This document shows, in pieces, positions 49,051 to 60,378 of a DNA stretch of 64,000 nt. The notes below the pieces were generated by a model, which was not told the origin of the DNA, ran no database searches, and worked only from the letters and a program-made list of their open reading frames with translations. The DNA is from Marsupella aquatica (Eukaryota; Marchantiophyta), in NCBI GenBank assembly GCA_973895155.1, contig OZ316897.1, positions 2,604,001 to 2,668,000 of the forward strand, given 5' to 3'. Numbering within the stretch: the stretch's first letter is position 1; each line of letters opens with the position of its first letter. The translations under genes and the position numbers were made by a program.

Positions 49051-49149
49051 TAGGGTTGGAAAACACTTTGGGGTGTCAAACGGCTATTAAGGTTTGTCAA
49101 ACGACATTTAAGGTATGTTAAGTGCCCATAAGTTAACATGGAAGGGGTG

Positions 49150-50010
49150 TCAATGGATGTTTGGGTTGTAAGGATAACTAGAATATAAGTTAAACAAAGG
49201 TTTGGGTTTAATTAAAGGTTAGGTTTATATTTGGTTTTAATCTAGGAGTATTTGGTTTAATTAAGGGGGTTAAAACTTGGGTTAGGTTGGAATAAAAGGG
49301 TTGGGTTTAAATTAATGGGTTTGGCTTAGGGTTCAAGGTAGAGGTTTGCATTAGGTTGTGAGTAATTACAGGGGTTGGGTTTGGTTTTAGTTGAGGGGTT
49401 GAATTGTGGTTGTTTTTTAAAGGGATTGGGTTTGGTTTTTAGTTGGGGGGTTTAATTGTGGTTTTTTTAAAGGGGTTGGGTTTCTAATGTAAGTGTTTGG
49501 GTTGGGGTGTAACATGATATAGGGTTGGATTTGGTTCTAATTGAGGGGGTACAATTTTTGCTTAAGTTTTAAAAAAGGGCCTCAATTTAGGGGTTAGGGT
49601 GAAGTTTAGAATAACTATAGGGGTGGGGGTTGGCCTATATAGGTAAAGTAAGGTGTAGATAGGGTAAGAGTTTTATATGTAATTGGGGGATTTGGGTTGG
49701 GTTTAGGGTAAAGGTTTGAAATTTTAATGAGGGATTTGGGTATTGGTTAGGATAAGGGTAAGGGTTTAGGGTGCTTGAGGGATTTGGGTTAGGTTTTAAT
49801 GAAGGGTTTCATTTCATGGTTTGGGTTTAGGGTAGGGGTTTGGGTTTAGGGTAAAGGTTTGAATTTTTAATGAGGGATTTGGGTATTGGTTAGGATAAGG
49901 GTAAGGGTTTAGGGTGATTGAGGGATTTGGGTTAGGTTTTAATGAAGGGTTTCATTTCATGGTTTGGGTTTAGGGTAGGGTTTGGGTTACTTACATTTCT
50001 TTGTCTATCT
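49150..50010. repeat. G/T-rich degenerate repeat with TTTAGGG-like units
   Basis: The plus strand of the spacer between the divergent CACTA genes is packed with 'ttggggttt', 'gggtttaggg' and related steps. A block of about 142 bp starting 'gggtttagggtaaaggtttga' is duplicated at 49,700 and 49,842. It has many GGG runs and so has G-quadruplex potential. It is telomere-like in composition but irregular and internal. Confidence 0.85.
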
Positions 50011-50420
50011 CATTAACATGGAGAGGAAAACTCTTTGGCGTTGTAGGGCACTTCCCCATGTTTTTTAAAGTTTTGGCTAATGCATGATAATGCCTTGCGA
50101 GAGCCCGGGCATCTGAAAGGTATAACATTTTCTCATGCATTTCTAGTCATTGCTGTAAATATGGAGGGTTACAATCTATCATCCTTTTTTTCTGGTTCAC
50201 CATAAGGCATGGTTTAATTCATTGTATATTGGCAGATTTTCCCCTCCTTCCAGATTTGGTTCATGAAATTTGAGCCACAAGATCCGTCAAGGCATTGCTA
50301 AGCCCGGGTCTCATAAAGGTATTTTTTTGTCAATTCTTTTTAATATGTTTAGGTAGGGATTATCAATGATGGTTTTGGTGAAGTTTTTACTAATCGCCTT
50401 CCAATTGCTATACTTGTCAG

Positions 50421-53400
50421 ATGTCTTCATCCTCTACAACTTCCACCACATCAGATTCCTCTTCCGATGAAGAAAGTCATCCTCCTCCTCAACCTGAACC
50501 AACCGTACGTCGACCTAGTGGTCCACCACGCCAACTTTGTGGTTGTAAAAAATGTGTGGGGATGGTTGTCCAAAAGTCATATGTATGTGCGGAGCACATT
50601 GCTCGATATGGCCAACATCGAGGTCTTACACCGGGAGCTTCTTCATCCCGTATGGTGAGTTGTAAACTTACTGTGATTTCCATTTTATTTTGTAAATCTT
50701 GCTAGGTAGCATAAAATAAAATTTGGGAGGTTCATCACACTCACTTGGTTCCATTTCTTCCTATAGGTATCCAGTAGGCCTACACCCACTACACCAACAC
50801 CCTATGTTCCCTCACAAGGAGTTCTAGATGCTATAGGCTCGGCACTTTCATAAGCTTTTCGTTTAGTGGCAGCAGGGCAAGGTAGTGTTGGGACAATTAA
50901 GGGTGACGGTATTATTACAAGAGGGAAAAAAAAGTCAATAAGACAGCCTAGAGGGGAAGTGGATCAGTACACTTGTAGGGTTGATGGTAGATGGGGCCCT
51001 TGTACCTTCACAGGGAAGTGTATTCCTATCATAAAGGATTGGAATCCGGAGTGCCTTGGTTTGCCATGTGATATAACCTATGGTGAGGAGATAGAAGTTT
51101 GGGGAAGACGTTGGGTTGTCAAGAGTTCGACCCTAGGGGAGAGGCATGGGTATGGGATTTTCTCTTGTCAGGACATTATTGTGGATGATATGGGTGGAAA
51201 AGGGCGCTCTTCAGATGGACCAACGTTGTTCCCGTATGGTGGACCCATTTACAAGAGGAGACATTGGAACATGATTCTTGTTCAACACCCTGAGTGGAAG
51301 ACTTATGCATTGGACATGGATACTTTTGATGGTTGCACCAGAAAGTATTGTGACCAGCATATAATTGATGGTGATCCCATCCGTAGTGGGAATATTGCCG
51401 GTTTCATCAACAGTACTGTGGGGACCCGGCCTAAGCGTAGGAAAAACTGTGAATGGGTTTTTGTTGATGGTCCCCCTCCAGCCCCTTATGGGCAGAGATA
51501 TCATCATGACCATTGTCTAGTTGTAGCTAATAGGACCATTCTGGCTGGAGAGGAGTTGTTTACACATTATGAATGGGATTAGGATTACTTTAGGGACATG
51601 TATTATACGTTCATCGTATGTGAACGTATGTTTTGTAATGACATGTTTTTTTTATATTGTTAATAATATGTTTCGAGCACTACTATATTTGGCGTTAATT
51701 TCATTGTGAATACTTTATTGTATTGTCTATAGAATGTGCGGCCTAGTCAAGATATGTTGCCAAGGAGGTTGAGAGCTACATATCAAGAAATGGGCTTGCC
51801 ACAAGACGGGGAAACATCATCAGCAGATTTCTCATCAAGTGACAATGATAATGACAGTCCAGATGAAGGGGCACCTCGGACAGATTATGAGGTCATGCAA
51901 GACCAAGAGTCAGCCATGGATGACTTCATGACAAATTGGTTTGGTGTAGACATTGATGGTGAAGGAGGTGTCCCACCCAATGAAGGAGACCCTCCACCAA
52001 ATGTTGCACATGATCCAAGGCCTCAACGTACACCTGAAGGACAAAAACAATGGGAAGAAGTTGAGGCACATGCTAGAACACCTATTTATGGGGGTGCTCA
52101 TTTGAATAGACTATCTGCCATCTTGGCATTGATGAATCTTCAGGCAAAACACAAGGCAAGCAATGCGCTACTATCGGATTTGTTTGCAATTTGCCATGAT
52201 CTCTTGTTACCTAGTGAAAATGTGTTGCCAGGAACTTGGAAGGAGGCAAAGAGGGTTCTATCATCCATTGGCATGGAATACCATATCATTCATGCTTGTG
52301 TGAATGACTGCATTCTCTATCATGAGACCAATGCCAGCGCAACTGAGTGTCCAATTTGTCAAGAGCCTCGATATGAAACCAACATGTTGACCTCAAAGGT
52401 GTCTAGAAAAGCTGTTCGTTGGTTTCCTATTATTCCTCGATTGTTGCACATGTACCGATGTTCTGACTTGGCAGAATTGAGGGTATGGCATAAGACACAT
52501 CGATCAGAGGCCGGTGTCATGCGGTTGCCAGTTGATTCCCCTGCTCACAAGCATGTGGAGTCACAATGGCTAGAATTTGCACGTGACCCTCATCATGTGA
52601 GGTTGGGGTTGGCATCAGATGGGGTAAGCCCACACTCCCTTGGAGGGAAAGGGCGCCCTACTTCGGTTTGGCCGGTGGTTGTTATGAATTACAACCTTCC
52701 CCCATGGTTGTCCATGAAAAAGGGATTCTTATTGCTATCATTGATTATCCCAGGTCCATCTAAGGTAAAAAACATGGACACCTACTTGGCGCTCTTGGTT
52801 GGGGAACTCCATAAATTATGGGGGGGTGTATGGGCATATGATGGTCGGACAACTACAGGAGGGTTACCACGTGTCTTCCAATTGAAGGGAATCATTATGT
52901 GGACCATGCATGACTATCCAGGTGAGTGGTATGGATTTGTATTTTTTTCATGTATTGGAGATCAAGTTTGTTTGGAAGGAAGTCCCTCTTTAATTCTATG
53001 TACATGAACTTTTCAATTCCTTTGACTCTAATTGAGAATGTTATTTTGTGAGCACGGTTTGGGTTTGTTTTTGGGTTCCAAACTCAAGGGTACAAGGCAT
53101 GCTCCACTTGTGGTCCAAGCCTTCACGATATGGCCAAGTACTCAAAATGGCTGCACAAGATAATCTACCTTGGTCATACCAAGTTTCTTCCACTTGGGCA
53201 TCACATGAGGTCTGACCCCCTTTTGTTTTCAGACTTTGACATGATCAATGGTGATGAGCGTGAGATACCTGACCGCACAATATTTTCGTATTGGAAATCC
53301 ATAGCTGATAGGGTGGCAGACCCTGAAGATGCCATGGGATTTGATGGTAGTGGATTGACAAGGTGGGGTATACTGGCCACTTTGCCCTATTGGCCTGAGT

Positions 53401-55001
53401 TGAAGATTCATCACTTGTTAGACCCCATGCATATAGAGGGAAATGTTGGGAAGGCTTTGATCAAGCACTTTTATGGGGAAAAGAACATTAATTTTAGGGA
53501 GGCATGCCAGGATCTAGAACGACATCCAGATGTATGGATAACAGTTGATGAATCCACAGGGATGGAACATCGTCCTTCAGCTCCATGGGTTTTGAGTGTT
53601 GGTGAAAGAAGAGAGTTTCGACAACGCATAGGGTAGATGCGGTTTCCTACAGGCTATGGTGCCAATCTACGTAAGGCTTTTGGGATGGAGGACAGTCATA
53701 AATGGCCAATGTATCTCAAGACACATGACTATCATCGTTTACTACAACATATACTTCCTGTGGCAATCATAGGTTTGGGGAGTGAAGAAGTGCAAGACGC
53801 TCTTTGGTCACTGGGCACTTTGTTGAGATGGATATGCTCAAAGAAAATATATGAAGAAGAGATACCACGGATGGAGGTATTGGCAGCAGAGGTGGTATGC
53901 AAGTTGGAGAAGGCCCTCCCTCCTTCCTTCTTTGATTGTCAGGTGCATCTTCTCGTTCATCTTGTGAGGGAGGTTGCCATTGCCGGTCCGGTGCATTGTA
54001 GGTGGATGTATTGGCTGGAAAGGTATATGGCCGTGTTAAAGGCTTATGTACGGAACCGTGCACAAGTGGAGGGGAGCATGGCAACTGGATACTTGGCAGC
54101 TGAGAGTATGTTTTATTGTAGTAACATCTTAGCTACCATTGATCCTAGTTTTCCACGCACTTGGATGGAAGAGAGGGAAGTGGAGGAGGACCGTTTAACA
54201 GGTGCAAAAAAAACACGCTTACTAACCGCAGTGGAGTTGACACAGGTTAGTACTTTCATGTTGAGTAACAGCAATGTGATAGAAGATTGGAGAGAGTTTT
54301 ATGAGGATGCAAAGAGGGAGAGTCGTCGCCCAAGGATCTTTCCAAAGTTCCTTGAGTATATGAAGGAGAAAGTACTTCAGTTGGATGCTATGGTGGCCCA
54401 AGGTGAGAATGTATCACATTTTCCAGATATGACTCCTGAGGTTCGAACAATTGTTCATGGTCCTTTAAGACTTGTTCAAACCAGAACAGCAATGTGGACA
54501 CAAGGGAGGCATTTCAGGATTTCTGACCTTGATGAGAAGAGGGGAAGAACTTTTGATTGTGGAGTTCATGGGCAGTTCATGCAAGATTCACAAAGTAGCC
54601 GTCATGACACTAATGTGATCAGAGATGTGGTGCCTCACTATGGGAAGATTGAGGAGATCTTGATCATATCCTATGATGCCGATTCCAAATTTGAAGAGTA
54701 TGTCTTCAAGTGTAAGTGGTTCAAAATTCACCTGGTTGGTGATAATCGCACGGTACTTCTTGATGAGTGTGGGTTTACTCGACTGAAGACATCAGCAACT
54801 AGCTTTCAACCATCTCATTGGCAAACATCTGAACCATTTACATTCCCAAGTCACCTTGAGCAGTGTTTCTATATTCCGTACCCACCAGACCTAGAGTGGT
54901 CAGTTGTTATACCGTATGTGCCACGGTCCCGTTCCATTATCTCGAAAAAACCTGACGTTATTATTGTGTCAAATGGAGGCGAGGATGAGGACCAGGTTTG
55001 A
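50421..55001 (+). CDS. CACTA transposase Tnp2/TnpD (three exons, one in-frame stop)
   Basis: Exons 50,421-50,654, 51,733-52,921 and 53,089-55,001, joined in compatible phases. Exon 1 encodes a Ser/Asp-rich start and a zinc motif CGCKKCVG ... CAEHIARYGQHRG, of the kind that opens plant Tnp2 proteins. Exon 2 carries TPIYGGAHLNRLSAILALMNL, ECPICQEPRY, and the first catalytic region LGLASDGVSPHS near 52,610-52,640. It ends in WTMHDYPG near 52,900-52,921, which holds the second acidic residue. Exon 3 holds KACSTCG, HRMRSD-like GHHMRSDP, and DPMHIEGNVGKAL near 53,421-53,460 with the last acidic residue. The C-terminal part has a cysteine-poor transposase tail. A single TAG at 53,634-53,636 interrupts exon 3; the frame is open on both sides. 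The SET frame lies between exons 1 and 2. Confidence 0.9.
50767..51582 (+). CDS. SET-domain protein frame nested in the CACTA transposase gene
   Basis: After an acceptor at 50,766 the frame runs VSSRPTPTTPT..., meets one TAA at 50,851-50,853, then is open for 242 codons to TAG at 51,580-51,582. Exon 1 of the transposase (ending in phase 0) joins it in frame. SET features: GERHGYGIFSCQDI near 51,138-51,180, matching the first SET strand; SGNIAGFINST near 51,385-51,411, matching 'GN.ARFINHSC'; NCEWVF; and VVANRTILAGEELFTHYEWD at the end, matching 'A.R.I..GEEL..DY'. The terminal Tyr is kept, but the NHSC box reads NST, so activity is uncertain. The natural stop follows directly after the SET end. 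It could be an alternative last exon of the transposase transcript or a captured gene. An additional acceptor-like site lies just after the TAA (near 50,866) but would not keep phase with exon 1. Confidence 0.75.
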
Positions 55002-55379
55002 TGCACTAGTAGTAAAACTTGTTGTGGGCCCAGAATTTGACCCTAAACTAACTATCATGGTTTTATTTATATTAACATATTACTTTTCTTCTTTTGTTTT
55101 ACAAACACTTAATTGGACTTTGAAATTTCATCTCACTGTTATATATGCAACCTTAGCCGTTTCCAAAGCTATCCTCATGCATGCCACCTTTTTGAAAACC
55201 CTAGCTGTAACCTAAACACATGCATTCTCCATCTTGTAAAGAAACTCTCTCAAACATTTCCATTCTACAAAATTTTCAAACAACTCTCTTTGCAAAACAT
55301 TTTCAAGCTTGTCAAGAAGCAACTTCTGAACACTTTGTGAATAACACACCATCGGTAATTGTGATGCCAATGTGTTCTC

Positions 55380-55756
55380 AACTTTGCGAATCAACTGGAT
55401 TCGGTAACTTGCGACTATTTATGCTTCACAATATTGTGCGAAGCTAATAGGTTTACAATATATATTTGAGTACATTATTATCGCTAAATTATGAAACAAA
55501 ATAGATCCAAATGCAGTCGCGATGGTCGCGGATCCACAAATACTTTGCGAGACGAATAGTATCTGAAAGAGTTGCGAATTCAATCCGATCTCAAACAAAT
55601 TGCGAGGTATTTAGCTTCGCAACACCATGTTGCGAACCTGTGAGCATGGTTTATTGTGATGCGTGTTTGATCACAAAATATCTGAAGTTGATGACATCGC
55701 AAGACCATCTCGGCGTAAAAAAAAAGCTTCGCAAAAGGGGCCAATATGTAGTAGTG
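55380..55756. repeat. CACTA 3' subterminal and terminal repeats
   Basis: Roughly ten copies of TTGCGA/TCGCAA-type motifs up to the terminal TAGTAGTG. The terminal 30 bp is an imperfect inverted copy of the 5' end. Confidence 0.9.
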
Positions 55757-56146
55757 GTAGATTCTGATTATGGAGGCTGTCTGGATCCCTGGGCCCTCAC
55801 TCCGTGTAAAATAAGTGGACCCCCCTGCGATCGGGCCCTTTTCCTGTTTACCCCTTGTTATTTCCATTTTACTATTAAAAGTTCCCTTATTACCGGTAAT
55901 AATTATAATTATTAGTTCAAAATGAATAAAAATTACCCTTTGAGCGTTCGCACGTCCTCCATGTATTAGTTAAGACTGAGGGCCCAGGGGTCTGGATACA
56001 AGGAGGTCTACAACTGGGTTTGTATACACTCTTGGAGGAGGATGTATCAGTTGGAAATCTACCTTGCAGAAGTGCATATCTCAGTCTACTACAGAAGCAG
56101 AGTATGTTGCAGCAGCAGAAGCAGCAAAGGAAGCAATTTGGTTGGA
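55757..56146 (+). pseudogene. Copia RNase H, second part
   Basis: Continues the RNase H frame from 45,855: DSDYGGCLD at 55,757-55,786, interrupted by the MITE, then 55,998-56,146 with [22 protein letters not shown] and AKEAIWL. The sequence stops matching after 'gttgga' at 56,146. Confidence 0.92.
55787..55989. mobile_element. hAT-like MITE, 203 bp
   Basis: Thirteen-base perfect terminal inverted repeats, CCCTGGGCCCTCA and TGAGGGCCCAGGG, flanked by an exact 8-bp target duplication GTCTGGAT (55,779-55,786 and 55,990-55,997). It has no coding capacity. An 8-bp duplication suits the hAT superfamily. Confidence 0.93.
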
Positions 56147-56688
56147 ACACGATTTCGGACCGAACGAGAACTATTTCCTCTAAACGAGAAGTGTATTTTC
56201 ATTTTCCGCCGAATCTCGCAAAATCAAAAGTTTTTTTCATCAAAAATGCATTTTTGGGGAAATAATGTAAAATTTTCGTATCGGAGTTCGGATTGAAACA
56301 GCAAATTTAATAATGATCAAAACCAATGAAATTCATGCTAACAAACATTCATATTATCAAGGAACAATTAGATCCGAAAAACTTTATCCTCGACCTCATA
56401 TTCACGCTCTCCAAAGATATATGAAAGGTCTTATCTATAAATCCATATCCACGTTTCGAGCCAAGTGCGATAACTGTATCGGACTCCGGATTTGAGCCAC
56501 GAAAACTCCGACCCAATCTCAGGTTTCTCAGTTTTTGGATATTTACCAAAAATATTTTACATCACAGTCGATAAGAATAATTACTGCACGGTTCGTCAAA
56601 CTTACCTTGCAGTTACCTCCGCAATTGACCAGTTACCTCCGCAAGTGACCATAGTCAACATGCCATTCTTTCAACAGCAATGCGCAGT

Positions 56689-56704
56689 CCGATAAAATTA
56701 TCGC
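56689..56704. repeat. First CGATAA-n-TTATCG palindrome
   Basis: CGATAAAATTATCG at 56,690-56,703 is the leftmost of about eleven related palindromes. Others (14-bp cores): 56,817, 56,889, 56,960, 58,946, 59,033, 59,091, 59,149, 60,976, 61,023 and 61,082. The one at 61,080-61,097 is a perfect 18-bp palindrome, GTCGATAAATTTATCGAC. Confidence 0.9.
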
Positions 56705-56774
56705 GAAAACTACGGGCGACAAAAATACTAGTCGACAATACTAAGATCCTTCGGTTCATCGGTTAAATTTCAAA

Positions 56775-56990
56775 ATTCCTATCCATATGAAGAAAACTCT
56801 TCGCAATACCAACATCAGATAAATTTATCGCTTCAATTTCAAAATTGCAACTTCCATATGAAGGAACCACTTTTGCAATACCAACATCAGATAAATTTAT
56901 CGCTTCAATTTCAAATTGCAACTTCCATATGAAGGAACCACTTTTGCAATACCAACATCAGATAAATTTATCGCTTCAATTTCAAAACTA
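56775..56990. repeat. Tandem repeat, period about 71-72 bp, three copies
   Basis: Each unit has 'cttccatatgaaggaacca', 'cttttgcaataccaacatca' and the palindrome 'gataaatttatcgcttcaa'. The first copy is partial and diverged. It lies upstream of the transposase TATA box, so it may be a regulatory or end-binding array. Confidence 0.93.
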
Positions 56991-57121
56991 TATAATTTTG
57001 CCACGATGCACGTGTGAGAATGAAATTGGAAATCCAAGAAATATACCCTTTTCTGCTATTTTGTCGTTTAGGGTGACAGCCAATCAAAAGTGGACACGTG
57101 GGCCAACCCCTCAACAGACAC

Positions 57122-57129
57122 TATAAAAG
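57122..57129 (+). promoter_or_regulatory. TATA box of the transposase gene
   Basis: TATAAAAG about 120 bp upstream of the first ATG of the long frame and downstream of the palindrome array. The spacing suits a transcription start near 57,155. Confidence 0.65.
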
Positions 57130-57242
57130 GGCCACCGCCGATAAGTTTTTGGCGTCATTATCGAGAGTAGAGTTTTGGGAGTTGTGTTCTTGGAGCAACA
57201 TTCTGTCCGTTGAGCCTTTCGTTTTCCCTGATTGTGAGAGGA

Positions 57243-60200
57243 ATGCAAAGCCCCATAGTGTCTCGGATAGCCATGTCTCAATCAGACACAGATTCACCTT
57301 CCAGTTCAGTTGAATCCTCTCCTAATCTTGTCGCTCGCTGTTTGCCAAGTTGCATACTTAAAGCTCTACCTCTCTCACAGCAAATAGTGCCCAAAATCTC
57401 TGACTCAGATTCTGATGCAAGTTCTGGTCCTGAGCCCAGTGCTTACTATGTGTCGCCTAGTAAACCTGAGAAACGTTGTCTCTTGAGCGTTCCATCGCCA
57501 AGAAATGAGAAACTTTCAATCCCAGGTTTAGGTCCGAGACGTCGCTTCAGGCCATCCATCCCGGGTTATGGAGAGGGTATCCGGCGACCGATATGCGTAT
57601 CGCAGTCGGCATTCAAGTCGCCACATTCAACACAAGTTCAACGACGGATCTTTCAGTCTCTGGGTGAGGATCGGGACACAGAAATACAAAGACCGATACA
57701 ACGATCGGTCTTTGCATTGCCTGGACTGGATGTGCGAGCAAGCGAGGGAATCGGACTGCAAAGTCCAGACTCGGCCCTTTCTCGAATGGTCCGTGGGAAT
57801 CGTGGTGAACAAGTGCTCAATTTTCCAGCAGCTCGCGGAGTTGTTGGGACTGCACGTGCGAATCCATAATCTCCAAGTTCTCAAGGGCGGACTATTGGTT
57901 CCAGGCTCCAAGTATCGAGGAGAGGTCTTAGTGGCGTTCGGGTTATGTATAGAGAGCCACGGAGTCCAATTGTGTTTTCAGATGAGTCGAGTGCATCGGA
58001 GGACGAAGATGAGGAAGGAGATAGAGAATCCGATATAATAGCACAAGTTGTGTCTGAATGTTTAGAAGGAGCTGTCGAAGAGAATAGCTATAGTCGTCTA
58101 TTCAGTGCCCCTCTAAATGCGTCAAGGAGATCTATAGAGGATGGTAGCTCAGCAGAGAGTGATGCATCTATTTGCGAGGCACCTGAAGGACCCGAAAATG
58201 CCAATGTTATGAACGGATTTCAGGTTGTAGAGAAGTCAAATGAGCCTAGTAAAAAAGATAGGGACCGAATTACTAGGAAAGACAATGTGATAAATGACAA
58301 ATTGAATAGAAACAAAATGAGAGAAATTCATAAGTATTCGTGTTGTGATAATTACTGTCTGCGGAATTTGGGTCTGCTAGCCGTGACGAAACAATGCACT
58401 TATTACTATGGGCTATCCTACCCAGAGAAGAACGTCCTTCTAAGAGGATGTGTGAAGGGTGGGCATGCTAGTGCAAGTGGTTACTCAGTTAGCGGTAGAT
58501 CCTTTTGTCGAAGTGGTTTTAAGAAATTATTTTCACTAGGAAATAATCGTCTCCAAAAAATCTCGCAGAACATGTTTTTTCGGATACAGATTGGTACAGT
58601 TTGTCGAGAAAAATCACCCGCACATCTTGGTCTCGTCCAATGGCTGGATGATTTTTTTTCCACAAATGTCGAGAGTCTCCCCAACAAGGATATCTTTCAT
58701 TTACCTGACAATTGGAAAAAAACAAAAGTTTTTGATGCCTTCCAGTCTGAAACTCTAATGCGCCAAGAACAAGGCATGACATATTCGTGGTTTGTTCACA
58801 TTTGGAACAAGGAGTTTCCTCGTGTGCGCATCCCCAAAAGGAGCCATTTCTCCACCTGCGCCCCTTGTACTGAATTCAAAGCTCTCCGTGACAAGGCAAC
58901 ACTCAAAGCAGAAAAGAGTAAGTTTCTAAACCTGTGTGTTACTCCCGATAATTTTATCGGGTTGAGTATTCATGTGCTTCTTCTTTGGCCATGTGAGTGA
59001 ATATATCGTTTGAACAGTTTGAATACTAAACCTGATAAATTTATCGCTGTCACAGTTTTTCATTATGGTCTTGTGTTTGAATACTGAACCCGATAAATTT
59101 ATCGTTGTCAGGGTTTATCATTACGGTCTCGTGTTTGAATACTGAACCCGATAAATTTATCGCTGTCAGGGTTCAACATTGCGGTTATCATGTTTTGTCC
59201 TAAACATTTTTATTATTGTAGGAAAATTCTCAACATTGCTAAACGAGCATCGGAAGGCACAAGCAATCGAGAGGGAGAAGTTAGCAAAGCATCGGAGCAA
59301 ATGTTACAAGAATCCGGAGAAATATTTGGGCATCTGTATTGATGGAATGGATCAAAAGAAGATAGAGTTACCTCATTTCATTCGATGTCCGAAGAATATG
59401 GATGAAAAGTATTTCATCCCCGTACACGTAGTGGGTTGTTTGATCTTTAACAAACAATTAAGTTCAAATGTTTTTTTGAACTATCCTAATATTCACAATG
59501 ATAGCAACCTGACCATCCACGTTATCCAGCATATTCTGAATACTTGGGAAGGTCTGCTCCCTCCAGTGCTTTACCTCCAGCTTGATAACACAGCTCGGGA
59601 AAACAAGAATAAATATCTTATGGCATATTTAAATATGTTGGTGGAGATAGGTGTTTTCCAGAAAATAAAGGTTGGTTTCCTATTGGTGGGGCACACCCAT
59701 GATCAAATTGATCAAATGTTTAGCAAGTTTTCTTCAAAATTGAACAAGCGGAAAGCTTTCTGGTTGGACACTCTTTCAGCAATCATAGAGGAATCCTACA
59801 ATCCTACGGCAAAGATATTTTTCATCGACGAGGTTGCCGATTTCAAGAAATTTGTGTCAGACAAGGATCAAGCAAATGACAAGGATATGGATGGTCAGGT
59901 TCTACGTACTCTCCACGGCATAAGTGCTCAAAAACAATTTCGGATTACTAGAGTACTCGAAGATGGAAGTGCTCGATCCGTATTCCATGCCAAACATCTT
60001 TCAACGACAATCGATTGGGGGGAGACGGTGGATTTTTTTCGGTACATTCCATCATCTAGAATGTGGGTCGCACCACAAATGGCATTGAAGTCGGCCACGG
60101 GAGTGACAGGAGACAATGAAGAGCAAGAGAATGATGTTGAGGAACAAGATGAGCGGGCGGCTCAAAGTTATTTGTCAACTCTTCAAAAATATCGAAGAGC

Positions 60201-60327
60201 AATTGAAGATGGATTCAATTACTTTGACGACGCAGATCGTCTATGGTGGGGTCATTTTTTTGACAAACAAAAAGAAGTGATTCAGCATCACCTGAAACCT
60301 GGACAATGGAGTTTTGATTGGAGTTGA
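57243..60327 (+). CDS. DDE-like transposase (DUF7869-type), two exons, one in-frame stop
   Basis: Exon 1 is 57,243-58,917 and exon 2 is 59,221-60,327, with a gtaag donor and tag acceptor in matching phase. A TAA at 57,867-57,869 breaks exon 1; the same frame is open before and after it. The N-terminal third is Ser/Pro/Asp-rich and probably disordered. Then follow CCDNYCLRNLG, SHFSTCAPCTEFKALRDKA and an H-K-R-rich helix. The core has CIDGMDQKKIELPH (59,332-59,374), LQLDNTARENKNKYL (59,575-59,620) and VGFLLVGHTHDQIDQMFSKFS (59,670-59,733). That order and spacing (D, D-N, then H..D) is shared by a family often annotated DUF7869, widespread in eukaryotic repeats. I read it as a DDE/D-type RNase H-fold transposase; family name and mechanism are inference. 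Confidence 0.7.
59033..59162. repeat. Intronic 58-bp tandem repeat carrying the palindrome
   Basis: The transposase intron (58,918-59,220) holds palindromes at 59,033, 59,091 and 59,149, exactly 58 bp apart. Each is followed by 'gctgtcag', 'gttgtcag' or similar and 'gtgtttgaatactgaacc'. A fourth palindrome, CCCGATAATTTTATCGGG, is at 58,944-58,961. Confidence 0.95.
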
Positions 60328-60378
60328 CCCAAGGTAAACGTACAGAGAGAACTTCAGAGTAATCCTACGGAAGCAGCA

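Larger units (their letters stand above)
45859..55756 (+). mobile_element. CACTA (En/Spm) DNA transposon, complete, 9.9 kb
   Basis: Starts CACTACAACACTATCGG and ends with the inverted form of CACTACTACATATTGG. The ends are imperfect inverted repeats that both continue into TTTTGCGAAG. The 3-bp target duplication GTA (45,856-45,858 and 55,757-55,759) is exact. Removing the element restores the copia reading 'ggctatgtagattctga' seen in the other copy. Contents: subterminal TTGCGA/TCGCAA clusters, a TnpA-like gene on the minus strand, a G-rich divergent spacer, and a Tnp2 transposase on the plus strand with a SET-domain frame inside its first intron. All genes have only isolated lesions, so the element is young. 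Confidence 0.97.
39929..56146 (+). mobile_element. Ty1/copia element, plus strand, split by nested insertions
   Basis: Same family as the minus-strand copy at 20.6-24.2 kb. The 5' LTR is 39,929-40,272, followed by primer site, long leader, gag and pol. RNase H is interrupted at 45,855 by the CACTA element and resumes at 55,757 exactly where it stopped. It is interrupted again by a MITE (55,787-55,989) and continues to 56,146, inside 'AIWLD'. There copia similarity ends, and no 3' LTR is present in the window. The rest was either deleted or displaced beyond 64 kb by the element that starts at 56,147. Several stops and frameshifts make it non-functional. Confidence 0.93.

Noticed and set aside
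49150-50010. Possible telomere or interstitial telomere
   Set aside because: TTTAGGG-like words are irregular and enclosed within the CACTA element, so this is not a chromosome end.
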